NCBI GenBank assembly: GCA_020627785.1
Contig: JAHDGF010000020.1
Span: 1 to 64,000 of the forward strand
Direction: 5' to 3'
Origin: Saprospiraceae bacterium
GTDB lineage: Bacteria > Bacteroidota > Bacteroidia > Chitinophagales > Saprospiraceae
Length of the DNA: 64,000 bases
Shown here piece by piece: positions 35,149-44,412 of this stretch. The notes beneath the pieces were generated by a model. The model worked only from the letters and a program-made list of their open reading frames with translations. It was not told the origin of the DNA and did no database searches. The first letter of the stretch is position 1. Each line of letters starts with the position of its first letter. Position numbers and translations under genes: made by a program.

Positions 35149-36474
35149 TTAAAACAACCTTTTTGCTTTAATCTCTAGGTACTTATTGATGACATTGATG
35201 TTAAGGTCCTCAGGTCTGGTGTGAATGGTCTGGATATTATTAGCTCTAAGCATATTGACAATCTTCTCTTTGTCTACCAATATCTTTTGTGCGGTTGTTT
35301 TTCGGTATATATCCTCCTTTGTCTGTGACTGTAATGATGCACGATCTCCCAATTCAGTATTGATGAAGGTAATGACGACAAGCAGATGTTTGGTGTTTAA
35401 GGATTTTAAATAACCAATGCTTCTTTCTAAATCCACCATGTGCTCAAAGTTGGTGTAGAAAAACAAAATGCTACGTCGTCGGAGCAGAGCTCTTAATTGA
35501 TAGAAAAGAAGTTCGTAATTTGATTCGAGAAAATCTGTCTTTTGTGCATACAAGGACTTATTAATTTTCTCTAATTGTCGTTGTGAAGCTTCCGCCTTTA
35601 CGACTGCACCAATCTTATTTCCAAAGCTTATCAATCCAGCCTTGTCATGTTTCCGTAGTACAATGTTGGAAAATACAAGGGCGCTGTTGATGGAATGATC
35701 GAGTAGTGTGAGCCCATTGAAAGGCATCTTCATTACTCTTCCTTTATCTATGATGGAATAGATGATTTGGCTTCTGGAGTTTTGATATTTATTGACCATC
35801 AATTGGTTCTTTCGGCTGGTCGCTTTCCAATTGATGGATCGAATGGAGTCTCCTTGGTAGTAAGCCTGGATGTGCTCGAATTCATCGTTTTCTCCTATCT
35901 TCCTAATTTTTCTGATTCCCGCCATAGTTGCAGTCTTGGCAAAAACCTGCAGTTCAAATTTTTTCATTTGGATAACTGAAGGGACAACGGCAACATCTTC
36001 AGAACACTCCACAATTTTTCTTTTCTCCGTGAGCCCTGGGAATATATTAGAGCGAAACACATTGATGTTTCCAAAGGCATAAATTCCTCGTCGCAAAGGA
36101 CGTATCGGATATATGTAATCAGAACTTGAATTCCCTTTTAAAAGCATCTTCTTTTTAAAATCTCTTTCCTGAAGTTGGGAAGGGAATTCATCATAAATCT
36201 CTATTCTGCAGGGCCATTTTACTCGGCTGGTTACATCATACTTCACCTTTTGATGATCACCCAATGATAAGGTTTCATAAACATGTCTTTCTACCTCAAT
36301 ATTTTTATCCGTGAATACTAGGAATAAATAATCTAAGATGCTGATGATAAGAAATAAGAAAAGAATGAGCTTTGCCCAATAGAGTAGATCAGGAAAACCA
36401 TAGGATAGAAAGAATAAGGTGATGCATATTCCTATCCCATAAAACCATCGTGCACGTAGAAAGAAATTCTTCAT
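35149..36474 (-). CDS. DUF58 domain protein
   Basis: A 441-residue membrane-anchored protein with two hydrophobic segments near the N-terminus (about 10-26 and 33-52). The DUF58 signature is clear: YYQGDSIRSINWKATSRKNQL, followed by a vWA-like region (YSIIDKGRVM...LDHSINSALVFSNI). It belongs to the MoxR / DUF58 / DUF4350 / DUF4129 / SpoIIM set, thought to act as an AAA-chaperone system on membrane or metal-dependent targets. Its ATG overlaps the MoxR stop by one base. It is the last gene of the minus-strand operon. Confidence 0.9.
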   Translation of the reverse strand: MKNFFLRARWFYGIGICITLFFLSYGFPDLLYWAKLILFLFLIISILDYLFLVFTDKNIEVERHVYETLSLGDHQKVKYDVTSRVKWPCRIEIYDEFPSQLQERDFKKKMLLKGNSSSDYIYPIRPLRRGIYAFGNINVFRSNIFPGLTEKRKIVECSEDVAVVPSVIQMKKFELQVFAKTATMAGIRKIRKIGENDEFEHIQAYYQGDSIRSINWKATSRKNQLMVNKYQNSRSQIIYSIIDKGRVMKMPFNGLTLLDHSINSALVFSNIVLRKHDKAGLISFGNKIGAVVKAEASQRQLEKINKSLYAQKTDFLESNYELLFYQLRALLRRRSILFFYTNFEHMVDLERSIGYLKSLNTKHLLVVITFINTELGDRASLQSQTKEDIYRKTTAQKILVDKEKIVNMLRANNIQTIHTRPEDLNINVINKYLEIKAKRLF

Positions 36475-37481
36475 TATCGAGGTACCTCTACCGTTTGAAT
36501 GATTTCTTGAATTAAATCTTTGGTGCTAAGGCCTTCCATTTCTGCTTCAGCCGTAAGAATTAATCGATGGTTTAAAACATGAGGCATGACATACTGGACA
36601 TCCTCAGGGATTACAAAATCTCTTTCAGCCATGACTGCAGTCATTTTCGCTGTTTTTAGAATGGCAAGTGAAGCTCTAGGTGATGCTCCTAAATATATCT
36701 TTGCGTGATTTCTGGTCTCTTGAATTATTTCTGTAATGTACTTTAAGATTTGAGGTTCAATGTGAATTTTCTGCAGAATTTCTTGAATGTCTTTTATGTC
36801 TTGTGGATTTATAACAGGATTGATTAAGCTTAGATCAGGTCCACTATGCGCATTCTTGTATTTTTCTAGAATTTGTAATTCCTGTGCTGCTGTAGGGTAG
36901 TCAAGAATTATCTTCATCAGGAATCGATCGAGCTGAGCTTCAGGTAAGCGGTAAGTTCCTTCTTGTTCGATTGGATTCTGGGTGGCTACCACTAAGAAAG
37001 GAAAAGACATTTTATACGTTTTCCCATCAAAGGATATTTGTTGTTCTTCCATGACTTCAAAAAGTGCTGCTTGCGTTTTAGCCGGCGCTCTATTAATCTC
37101 ATCTATCAGAATGATGTTACTGAAGATGGGGCCCTTTTTAAATATAAATTCAGAGTCCTTCATGTTGTAAATGGACGTACCTAAAATATCGGCAGGCATT
37201 AAATCTGGCGTAAATTGGATCCGACTAAATTGTGAATTTATGCAAGAGGATAAAACATTGGCACTTAAAGTTTTGGCGATGCCTGGTACTCCCTCTAAGA
37301 GTATATGGCCATTGCTCACAACACATATAAGCATCAATTCAACGAGCTCTTCCTGACCTATAATCAGCTTAGAGCATTCTTCTCTCACCGCTTCAATCAA
37401 TTTTGTGATTGGCTTTAGGTCTAAGGTCTCTCTTAAGGAACTGAAGTTATCCTCAGGGTTCTCTATGATTGAATCATCCAT
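36474..37481 (-). CDS. MoxR family AAA+ ATPase
   Basis: A 335-residue AAA_3 ATPase with Walker A GVPGIAKT, Walker B LIDEINRAPAKTQAALFEVMEE and sensor region VVATQNPIEQEGTYRLPEAQLDRF, all characteristic of MoxR. MoxR proteins are chaperones that help mature or assemble partner complexes with a vWA/DUF58 protein. It overlaps the DUF58 start (TAATG) and lies 9 bases behind the DUF4350 gene, so it is tightly operonic. Cytoplasmic. Confidence 0.94.
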   Translation of the reverse strand: MDDSIIENPEDNFSSLRETLDLKPITKLIEAVREECSKLIIGQEELVELMLICVVSNGHILLEGVPGIAKTLSANVLSSCINSQFSRIQFTPDLMPADILGTSIYNMKDSEFIFKKGPIFSNIILIDEINRAPAKTQAALFEVMEEQQISFDGKTYKMSFPFLVVATQNPIEQEGTYRLPEAQLDRFLMKIILDYPTAAQELQILEKYKNAHSGPDLSLINPVINPQDIKDIQEILQKIHIEPQILKYITEIIQETRNHAKIYLGASPRASLAILKTAKMTAVMAERDFVIPEDVQYVMPHVLNHRLILTAEAEMEGLSTKDLIQEIIQTVEVPR

Positions 37482-37490
37482 AGCTATTTT

Positions 37491-38723
37491 TTATTCTGCG
37501 TTTTTATAAAAATTTTCAATTCGTTGATGTAGAGTAGCCAACTGATCATCGTTGAACTCAAATCCATCTTTTTGGTTTTTAAAACCTTTCATTATAAGAC
37601 TAATTTCTTTGGTCGGTATTTTTGATTTTCGACTCAGCAGGTGCTCAAAATTTTCTTGAGCCGGCTGTAGAAAGTATTTCGATTGAACATGATGAAGAAA
37701 TATTTCTTCAAGATGAGGTACCAATTTTCTATTTTGATCTTGACTGAGATATAGTTCACTTAAGGTATCAACATAGGAAAGTGTTGTATTTTCATTCTGT
37801 TCCAAAAGCGGGATGGCTTTTTGCTTCCGCTTACCCCTGAATAAGAGATAACATAAGAATGCAACAAGTAAGGTATAATAACCCCACCTCAAACTTTCTT
37901 CTGCTAGAAAATATTCTAAAGGACTATCCTTAGACCCCGCCTGACCAAAACCCAAGGGTTCGTATGATACATGATCAAGTATTATTTTTCTAGGAGTAAA
38001 AGGAGCAAGCGTAGTATTAAAATGCTCGAGAAAATACGACTGCTTGGAACTTATATTAGCAAACATATATGGAGCTGTGTGTTTGTAAATTGAACCATAA
38101 GGGAATTCCCAGCTCATGAATATGGTTCCTGCGCTGTCATGTTCCATGATTTTGTTGTAGCAAAGTAGATCTGAACTGTCTGAAACCTCAGCAGTATATT
38201 CAGGAAATCGATAGTTGTAAACCGTAGGCTCCTCTAAACCTCTTGAGTAATATTTGAAGCTATAGATACTATCTGGATCAGAGGTATAGAAAAAGTTCAG
38301 CACACTATCCTTGGCATTTTTAGAATAGTCTGTTCTTCTTGGATTGGCACAGGCTAGATCAAGGGATATTAGGTTGGATTTTCCGATGACTAAAAGATCA
38401 TTTCCGTTGTGGATGAAATTTTTGATTTTCTTTAATTTCTCTTGCTCTATGTGAAAGCTATACATCATGATGTATAAATTACCAGAGTCTTCAATGTCTT
38501 CAATATTGAGATCAATGTTGTTTCGGTAGATGTTTTCTTCTCCATATTTTTCTCTTAGCATTTCTCTAAAAAGCCAAGTTCCGAAAGGTTCTTGACTTTC
38601 GTATCTATAGTCGGCTCGCCAGTTAAGATCAGGGACATTCTTTACTTCATAAAAGAAATAAAGAATTGCTCCAAAGAATAAAACGATAGAGCCGATTAAT
38701 ATGAGGGCTCCGCGATTACTCAT
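37491..38723 (-). CDS. DUF4350 domain membrane protein
   Basis: A 410-residue protein with an N-terminal membrane segment (8-27), an extracytoplasmic domain with the DUF4350 pattern (EPFGTWLFREML, NLYIMMYSFHIEQEKLKKIKNFIHNGNDLLVIG) and a second membrane segment near residue 285 (YTLLVAFLCYLLF), followed by a cytoplasmic tail. DUF4350 is usually found beside MoxR, where it may be a substrate-binding or scaffold part. It overlaps the DUF4129 gene by eight bases. Confidence 0.85.
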   Translation of the reverse strand: MSNRGALILIGSIVLFFGAILYFFYEVKNVPDLNWRADYRYESQEPFGTWLFREMLREKYGEENIYRNNIDLNIEDIEDSGNLYIMMYSFHIEQEKLKKIKNFIHNGNDLLVIGKSNLISLDLACANPRRTDYSKNAKDSVLNFFYTSDPDSIYSFKYYSRGLEEPTVYNYRFPEYTAEVSDSSDLLCYNKIMEHDSAGTIFMSWEFPYGSIYKHTAPYMFANISSKQSYFLEHFNTTLAPFTPRKIILDHVSYEPLGFGQAGSKDSPLEYFLAEESLRWGYYTLLVAFLCYLLFRGKRKQKAIPLLEQNENTTLSYVDTLSELYLSQDQNRKLVPHLEEIFLHHVQSKYFLQPAQENFEHLLSRKSKIPTKEISLIMKGFKNQKDGFEFNDDQLATLHQRIENFYKNAE

Positions 38724-39396
38724 TGACCTCCATCATGAATGAATTAAATTGTGGATCAATTCTCAGGAAGTCTGCTTCTGAAACTTTGGTATTCCCATAC
38801 CAAATAAATTCATAGGTATTCGCGAGACTTTTGAATGTTTTTCGGAATCCCTTGTTTGTAATCTCGTAAACATAATCCCGATTGGTCTTATCAGATTTCC
38901 AATCAATATATTCTCTGGCTTGGAGTAATTGTAGGAGTTCAATAAATTTCATTCTTATTGCCATACGGTAGTCTCTTTGACTTAGTGCCAGCTTTAGTCC
39001 TGACATTACATCAACGGCATCAATGTCTTCAATGAAGTCATCATCAGAGGGGCTGATTTCAAATTTTTCTTTGAGTTTAATTTTATTGAAAAAGAAAATT
39101 AATACCGTGATGACAGCAATGAAGATCGCCAGATATCCTAAGATATTTATAAGGTTCTGAAGGATGGTGTTCGAAAAATTATTAGAAGAATATTTTGGTG
39201 TTCTTGGTGTCTTTTTATTGAGAAATTTCTCTTTTAAAACTAAGGTCGATTTAGTTTTATCTAGGTTCAGTTCTTTTTGAAGTTCTTGGTATTTACTTTG
39301 GCTTATGGAATTAGTTTCTTGTGCATTTGAGTTTACATTTGCCGAAAGGCAGAATATTATGATTAAGAAAAAGGAATTATACATTCTTAGAATCAT
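38716..39396 (-). CDS. DUF4129 domain membrane protein
   Basis: A 226-residue protein with a signal peptide (residues 1-25, ending SNAQ), a short extracytoplasmic part, a membrane segment (about 87-107) and a C-terminal cytoplasmic DUF4129 domain (YIDWKSDKTNRDYVYEI and ANTYEFIWYGNTKVSEADF). It belongs to the MoxR operon and overlaps both neighbours (four bases with SpoIIM, eight with DUF4350), which argues for coordinated translation of a membrane complex. Confidence 0.85.
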   Translation of the reverse strand: MILRMYNSFFLIIIFCLSANVNSNAQETNSISQSKYQELQKELNLDKTKSTLVLKEKFLNKKTPRTPKYSSNNFSNTILQNLINILGYLAIFIAVITVLIFFFNKIKLKEKFEISPSDDDFIEDIDAVDVMSGLKLALSQRDYRMAIRMKFIELLQLLQAREYIDWKSDKTNRDYVYEITNKGFRKTFKSLANTYEFIWYGNTKVSEADFLRIDPQFNSFMMEVNE

Positions 39397-41219
39397 TCTT
39401 CAAAAATTTTAGACTCACTACCGAATGATTCAACTTTTAATTTTAAGTCAATGGATGTATCTCGACACAGAAGACTATAATAAATATTGCTGTACATGAA
39501 ATATACCAGTGGAAGAAAAATTAGAGTCATTACAAGCATAAAGACATTGGTGATGTATAAAGAATTAGATAAGTTATTGCCAAATGGATCGTGCCAATAG
39601 AAAAAGTCTTTAACGAAATTTAAGCCTGGTGAATTTATTAGCAGGTAAATCATTGTGAAAATTCCTACGAAAATTAGAAGAGGAAAAATGAAACTTATTA
39701 TATTTTTATAAGCAAAGCCAATTGACTTTCTAAGACTGATGGAAATTTTTTGATTGTCAATCGATCGATTGATGATTGATAATATTAATTGTACTGGAAT
39801 AAAAAATAAAATGATGGTTCGCATGGTCATGCTTGTCCCTGTGATGAGTATAATTAGTGGCAACAGACTTAGCGTGGTGATTGGAATATATTTTTGAATG
39901 TATAAATCAAGATTATCTCGAATCGGTAATTTATGGTAGTAAGAAATGGCAGCAATCAACGAACTACTAATCAGTGCCCAATAAAAAAAGAAACCCAACC
40001 ATTGATTGTTAAATGCATTATACAATGAAATTCTTTCACCGTGTGAATAAGCTCCATCACCATAAGAAGTTTTCACAATGAATGCCAATAATAATAATGC
40101 GGGGATTATCAGCTTGGGTATGACCTTACCTATATTGAAATTAAAATAGTCTCTAAATTGAGCCAAGGCTAAAGAGATGTTTTGGCCAAGTGTTCTAAAG
40201 CTGTAGATGTTGTAGAAAAACTCCCCCGATTCTTCCTGTTTTGCTTCCAAGTCCATTTCCTCTGATCTCAAATATTTTTCAAAGATGAAAGGATAGATAA
40301 CATACAATCCAAGTATAAATAATAAAGATCCAAGGATGATCGCCCATTTTACCAACTCATGAAATTCTGTGTGTCTGGTTACGAATGATTCCAAGAGACC
40401 TGCAATGATAAATAAGGGTATTGTTCCTAAAACTATTCTTGCTGCTCTTTTGGCGGATAACTGAAGTGAGGTTGCTCTTGAATAGGTGTCAGGAAACAAC
40501 AAGCCACTTCCTAAGATCAATCCTGCTGCTCCTGCAATGACGATGGCGGAAATCTCAATCGTACCATGAATCCAAATGGTGAGAAAGGAAGTGAGAAATA
40601 GACCTTTGGAGTAGAAAAAATATTGAAAGGCTCCTAGCATTATTCCGTTGGCTATTAATAATACGACGGTTCCGATTCCTCCAAATAGACCAATGACGAA
40701 AGCTATCAATGCGACCCTTACGTTGTTTATGGTTATTCCTAAGAACATATCAACAGCTTGTTGATCCTTATAGACAGCCATTGGATCTCCATCATTAATA
40801 TTTCTTTCCGTCATATTAATGTATCGGTCGCCTAAAATCGTTCTTGCAAAATCCGGATTTTTAATACTGGAAAATACACCGATCCCAACAGATGAAAAGA
40901 AGATGAGGAAGGAGAGAACGAAGAATTTTTTTTGCCGATAAATTTCATAGGGTAGTATCTGACTGAAAAAGTTCTTGATGGTTTGAATGCCAAAACTACT
41001 CTGCTTTTTTCCCATCAAGTCAAATACTCTCTGAACTAAATCGTTAAGATATAAACGAACAGATCTGTTAGGGAAATACGTGCGGGCATAGGATAGATCG
41101 CTAGAGACCTTAACAAATAATTCCTGTAACTTGTCTGCGTCCTTATGTTTATCATCTAAAAGCAACTCAAGTTCCTCCCACTTTTGTTTATTTTCGTATA
41201 TAAACTTAGCTTCAGTCAT
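39393..41219 (-). CDS. SpoIIM-like membrane protein (stage II sporulation protein M family)
   Basis: A 608-residue polytopic membrane protein. Residues ~70-300 match the SpoIIM family: RTYFPNRSVRLYLNDLV, the NNVRVALIAFVIGLFGGIGT segment and HGTIEISAIVIAGAAGLILG. In this organism the family name does not imply sporulation; such proteins sit in MoxR loci. The C-terminal ~300 residues hold further membrane segments (about 10 in total). It is the first gene of the minus-strand operon, with its start only 40 bases from the divergent RDD gene, so one small region controls both directions. Confidence 0.87.
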   Translation of the reverse strand: MTEAKFIYENKQKWEELELLLDDKHKDADKLQELFVKVSSDLSYARTYFPNRSVRLYLNDLVQRVFDLMGKKQSSFGIQTIKNFFSQILPYEIYRQKKFFVLSFLIFFSSVGIGVFSSIKNPDFARTILGDRYINMTERNINDGDPMAVYKDQQAVDMFLGITINNVRVALIAFVIGLFGGIGTVVLLIANGIMLGAFQYFFYSKGLFLTSFLTIWIHGTIEISAIVIAGAAGLILGSGLLFPDTYSRATSLQLSAKRAARIVLGTIPLFIIAGLLESFVTRHTEFHELVKWAIILGSLLFILGLYVIYPFIFEKYLRSEEMDLEAKQEESGEFFYNIYSFRTLGQNISLALAQFRDYFNFNIGKVIPKLIIPALLLLAFIVKTSYGDGAYSHGERISLYNAFNNQWLGFFFYWALISSSLIAAISYYHKLPIRDNLDLYIQKYIPITTLSLLPLIILITGTSMTMRTIILFFIPVQLILSIINRSIDNQKISISLRKSIGFAYKNIISFIFPLLIFVGIFTMIYLLINSPGLNFVKDFFYWHDPFGNNLSNSLYITNVFMLVMTLIFLPLVYFMYSNIYYSLLCRDTSIDLKLKVESFGSESKIFEE

Positions 41220-41259
41220 TCTCTTTTTACTAGGAGTAAGGTAATTATTTAAGTTTAAA

Positions 41260-41982
41260 ATGAAGATGAATACAATTGAAATTGCAACGACTCACAATAT
41301 TATCTTTCGGTATGTTCTAGCTAATCCAGTGCAAAGAGTTTTAGCTTTTGCTGCTGATTTATTTATTGTTTTTATATACATGGTGCTGGTAAGCTACGTT
41401 TTGAACGATTTTAAAACGCTTAAGTTCTTATTTATATTTCCAGCCATCTCCTTTTACAATCTTGGCTTTGAGATGTTTAACCATGGTCAGACCCCTGGAA
41501 AAATGTTGGTAAATCTAAGAGTTATCAGTTTGAATGGTTCCAATCCAAGTCCTGGTGATTTTTTTATGCGATGGGTCTTTCGCTTTATTGACATTATGTT
41601 CTCTTTTGGTAGTATAGCTATCCTTTACATTACCAGTTCAGAGAAGAATCAGAGGATGGGGGATGTGCTTGCGCAAACAACCGTGATTTCTTTGCAATCA
41701 GATTTATCCTTGTCTTTGAAGAGTATTGTTTCTGAAGAAGAATACTTAGATGAAATTTTATATCCAAACATTATTAGATATAATGATAAGGATATGTTAC
41801 TTCTGAAGCAGGCACTTTCACGATATCAGCTATATCCTAATTCCGACAATGAATCGGTGATGCTTAGTCTGGCCAGGAAGATGTCGGACGACCTTCAAAT
41901 TTCTTTGAAGGAAACAGTTAAGATTGATTTTATGCAGCGGGCCTTAAGAGAATATGTTTACCTCACACGTAGAGCAAAATAA
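41260..41982 (+). CDS. RDD family membrane protein
   Basis: A 240-residue membrane protein with the RDD signature spread over three membrane segments: PVQRVLAFAADLFIVFIYM (Arg and Asp), GQTPGKMLVNLRV, and FMRWVFRFIDI. RDD proteins are proposed ion or solute transporters and often accompany MoxR clusters, as here. The C-terminal ~90 residues are cytoplasmic and helical. Two candidate ATGs exist (41260 and 41266). The next gene starts only four bases after its stop. Confidence 0.87.
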   Translation: MKMNTIEIATTHNIIFRYVLANPVQRVLAFAADLFIVFIYMVLVSYVLNDFKTLKFLFIFPAISFYNLGFEMFNHGQTPGKMLVNLRVISLNGSNPSPGDFFMRWVFRFIDIMFSFGSIAILYITSSEKNQRMGDVLAQTTVISLQSDLSLSLKSIVSEEEYLDEILYPNIIRYNDKDMLLLKQALSRYQLYPNSDNESVMLSLARKMSDDLQISLKETVKIDFMQRALREYVYLTRRAK

Positions 41983-41986
41983 CCTT

Positions 41987-43309
41987 ATGAATAATATTAA
42001 TTTTTGCCTCTTATTTTCCTTTTTATTGGTTGGGAAGATGGCTTATGGACAAGTTTTTATGGAGCTTCCTTCCATGCCTGAATCAGTATCAAATAATGCG
42101 GTTACCCACGGGAAGATCAAAGGCGTGCCACATCTATATTCTTTTGCTGGCATCGACTCCACCAAAGCTTTTTCTGGAATCCATAAAAAAGGCTTCCGCT
42201 ACAATACACAAACACAGATATGGGATCGCATCAATGATTTGCCATCAGGTAATGGTCGAATTGCTGCAGGTGCAAGTACTGTTAAAAATAAAATTTACAT
42301 CATCGGTGGTTATGAGGTCATGCCCAATGGTTCAGAAATATCATTTGATAAAGTTCATATTTATGACCCAGAAACCAATGAGTACTTAGCCGACGGTGCT
42401 CCAATTCCTGTTCCGATCGATGATCATGTACAAGCTGTCTACAACGACAGTTTGATTTTTGTTGTCACTGGGTGGACTACATCGGGTCATGTCGATAATG
42501 TTCAAATTTACGACCCTGCCAATGATGTGTGGACCGTCGGGACACCCGTTCCAAGTGCGCTGGACTATGAAGCTTTTGGTGCTTCTGGGAGTATTATCGG
42601 TGATACGCTATACTATGCTGGAGGTGCAAGAGCAGGATCAAGCTTTCCTGCAACGACTTTTTTTAGGAAAGGATATATTGACCGTAATGATCCTACTAAC
42701 ATTGAATGGTCGGGAAGCTCTGGTGTACCTGCTACTAAATGCTATCGATCTGCCGCCTTCGCGAATGGTCGCGAAATGTACTGGATTGGTGGTTCAGATG
42801 TAACTTACAATTTTGATGGAATTGCCTACAATGGGAGTGGAGGTGTAAACCCAAGGTCACAGGCCACTTATTTTGCACCAACAGAACAAAAGGTACCAGT
42901 TTTTAGTAATGATGATTTTCCACCTGTGATGGATTTACGTGGTATTGGATTGTTTGATGGAAATGCAGCTTTCACTGCAACAACAGGAATCATTGCGGGT
43001 GGAATGTTAGAAAATCAAGAAGTGACGAATAAGGTGTATGAGATTAGATTTCCCATACTCATAAACAATCATAATTTAGAATTGATCAATCTAACCATCA
43101 CACCTAATCCTGCGGGAAAATTTTTTATCGTAGAAAAGGATGGAAAATTTTCAATAAACTTGATTGATGCTTATGGTCGGATCGCATTAAGTAAAGTGTG
43201 TAATGGACACGAACCTATCGATGTTTCAATGATGCATAGCGGTAATTACTTTGTTCAAGTATTCTCTGATAATACTCTGATTGCAGTGCAAAATTTGATC
43301 TTACGTTAA
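41987..43309 (+). CDS. T9SS-sorted kelch-repeat protein
   Basis: A 440-residue exported protein read from the ATG at 41987; an earlier ATG at 41954 lies within the RDD gene. Signal peptide 1-22 (MAYGQ). Four to six kelch blades are visible (KIYIIGGYEV, DTLYYAGGAR, YWIGGSDV, GIIAGGML) with the paired Gly and downstream aromatic residues. The C-terminal ~70 residues (NLTITPNPAGKFFIVEK to the end) are a type A sorting domain. Adjacency to RDD may be chance or may reflect co-transcription with the MoxR-linked cluster. Confidence 0.82.
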   Translation: MNNINFCLLFSFLLVGKMAYGQVFMELPSMPESVSNNAVTHGKIKGVPHLYSFAGIDSTKAFSGIHKKGFRYNTQTQIWDRINDLPSGNGRIAAGASTVKNKIYIIGGYEVMPNGSEISFDKVHIYDPETNEYLADGAPIPVPIDDHVQAVYNDSLIFVVTGWTTSGHVDNVQIYDPANDVWTVGTPVPSALDYEAFGASGSIIGDTLYYAGGARAGSSFPATTFFRKGYIDRNDPTNIEWSGSSGVPATKCYRSAAFANGREMYWIGGSDVTYNFDGIAYNGSGGVNPRSQATYFAPTEQKVPVFSNDDFPPVMDLRGIGLFDGNAAFTATTGIIAGGMLENQEVTNKVYEIRFPILINNHNLELINLTITPNPAGKFFIVEKDGKFSINLIDAYGRIALSKVCNGHEPIDVSMMHSGNYFVQVFSDNTLIAVQNLILR

Positions 43310-43568
43310 GGTAGTGGGTGTTTCATCAATAGTGAGCTTTTATGCATTCGTCTTAACTACAAGTATAATTAATTGTTAATATCTATGGTTTCATCTAATA
43401 AAAGCGCTTACACTTGCCCGTTAAGATATTATTTAATAATTTATGTTCGTTAATACTATATTATTAAAGAATAACGAGCTATCCATTAGTGCTATAGTTA
43501 TTCTTAAATGACCTTTAATACACTAAACATTTACTATTAGTCATTTTAGAATTATGAAAAACTATTAA

Positions 43569-44132
43569 ATGAAATTAAAAGATTTGAAAAATGAGGTGTG
43601 GAAGAAAATTAAATTACCCAGCCCTCACAACAGTAAAATTTATTACGTTTCCAACAGAGCCAGAATTAAGTCTGTAGACAAAAACACTAAATCTGAATAT
43701 CTGTTAAAGATGAAACCTGATCACCATGGACATTTACGAGCAACCATAAGACTTGCCAATGGTAAGAATTATGGAATGTGGGTTCATAAGCACGTATCGC
43801 AACATTTTGTTAAAAAGCCTAACAGAAAAAGTACTTTCATCATCCACAAGAATTATAAAAGAGATGATAACAAGTTGAAAAATTTATCGTGGGTTACCAA
43901 TGAAGAGCATAAAAGCTACATCAGTGAAAGATTGAGAGCCATGGGGCATGTCTTTCATAGTAAAGGAGGATCTGCTAAATTGAAACCAGCACAGGTTGCT
44001 CAAATTAAAAAGCAATTAGCTTCTGGTAGAAAAACTAAAACAGCGATTGCTAATAAGTATGATGTTAGTTTGACTCAACTCAAGAGAATAGAGAGAGGGG
44101 AGAACTGGGCACATGTTAAAGCCGCGAAGTAA
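43569..44132 (+). CDS. NUMOD4 / HNH-like protein with C-terminal HTH
   Basis: A 187-residue basic protein. Residues ~9-50 (EVWKKIKLPSPHNSKIYYVSNRARIKS) are a NUMOD4 DNA-binding motif. Residues 71-114 are an HNH_3-like region: WVHKHVSQHF, FIIHKNYKRDD and NLSWVTNEEH, but the usual HxD after the central His is HxN (Asn95). Residues 139-180 form a helix-turn-helix (KPAQVAQIKKQL ... KYDVSLTQLKRIERG). Such architecture is typical of phage homing endonucleases, yet this copy sits alone in the chromosome with a 259-base leader and a very strong terminator, so it may be a domesticated DNA-binding protein. Both options are inference. Confidence 0.75.
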   Translation: MKLKDLKNEVWKKIKLPSPHNSKIYYVSNRARIKSVDKNTKSEYLLKMKPDHHGHLRATIRLANGKNYGMWVHKHVSQHFVKKPNRKSTFIIHKNYKRDDNKLKNLSWVTNEEHKSYISERLRAMGHVFHSKGGSAKLKPAQVAQIKKQLASGRKTKTAIANKYDVSLTQLKRIERGENWAHVKAAK

Positions 44133-44160
44133 GAATTAATATTTTTAAGACCTTTTTATT

Positions 44161-44189
44161 AGGCTCCGATTATATCGGAGCCTTTTTTT
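44161..44189 (+). terminator. strong rho-independent terminator
   Basis: A perfect ten-base stem (AGGCTCCGAT with ATCGGAGCCT), three-base loop TAT and seven T that follow directly, 28 bases after the stop of the NUMOD4/HNH gene. It is the strongest terminator in the window. Confidence 0.9.
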
Positions 44190-44241
44190 GTACATGAAGA
44201 ATTCATCTAATATTCTCAAGGAGTCAGAATACTAATCTGTT

Positions 44242-44385
44242 ATGGAAGTTCTGAATATGTGTAAAACTCCATTTGCTGGAAAGCAAATAAAGAACCTACA
44301 AGAAGAAATAAAGAACCTACAAGAAGAAATTAAAACTGAAGTCGGTATAAAAAGAAAGACCAAAAGCAATGCCTTTGGTCCTTGA
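44242..44385 (+). CDS. possible 47-residue coiled-coil micro-ORF
   Basis: An ATG-started frame of 48 codons, too short for ordinary gene calling. Its centre is two exact 21-base repeats that each encode one heptad (IKNLQEE), followed by a third isoleucine, so the product would form a short coiled coil. The last part overlaps the terminator hairpin of the convergent M23 gene (44348-44380), which makes its C-terminus look incidental. No ribosome binding site or promoter stands out. It may be a real small protein or a chance frame through a 21-base duplication. Confidence 0.3.
   Translation: MEVLNMCKTPFAGKQIKNLQEEIKNLQEEIKTEVGIKRKTKSNAFGP
44348..44380 (-). terminator. rho-independent terminator of the M23 peptidase gene
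   Basis: On the minus strand GACCAAAGGC and GCTTTTGGTC pair over ten bases (one G-T) around the loop ATT, followed by TTTCTTTTTT-like sequence. It sits 33 bases after the stop of the M23 gene at 44413. Confidence 0.8.
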
Positions 44386-44412
44386 AGAATTTCGTTCTGT
44401 TTTGATGTTGGT

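Noticed and set aside
39393-41219. sporulation role for the SpoIIM-like gene
   Set aside because: The family name comes from Firmicutes; the MoxR context and phylum argue against sporulation.
44277-44335. CRISPR-like array from the 21-base repeats
   Set aside because: Only two directly adjacent units with no spacers; better explained as an in-frame heptad duplication.
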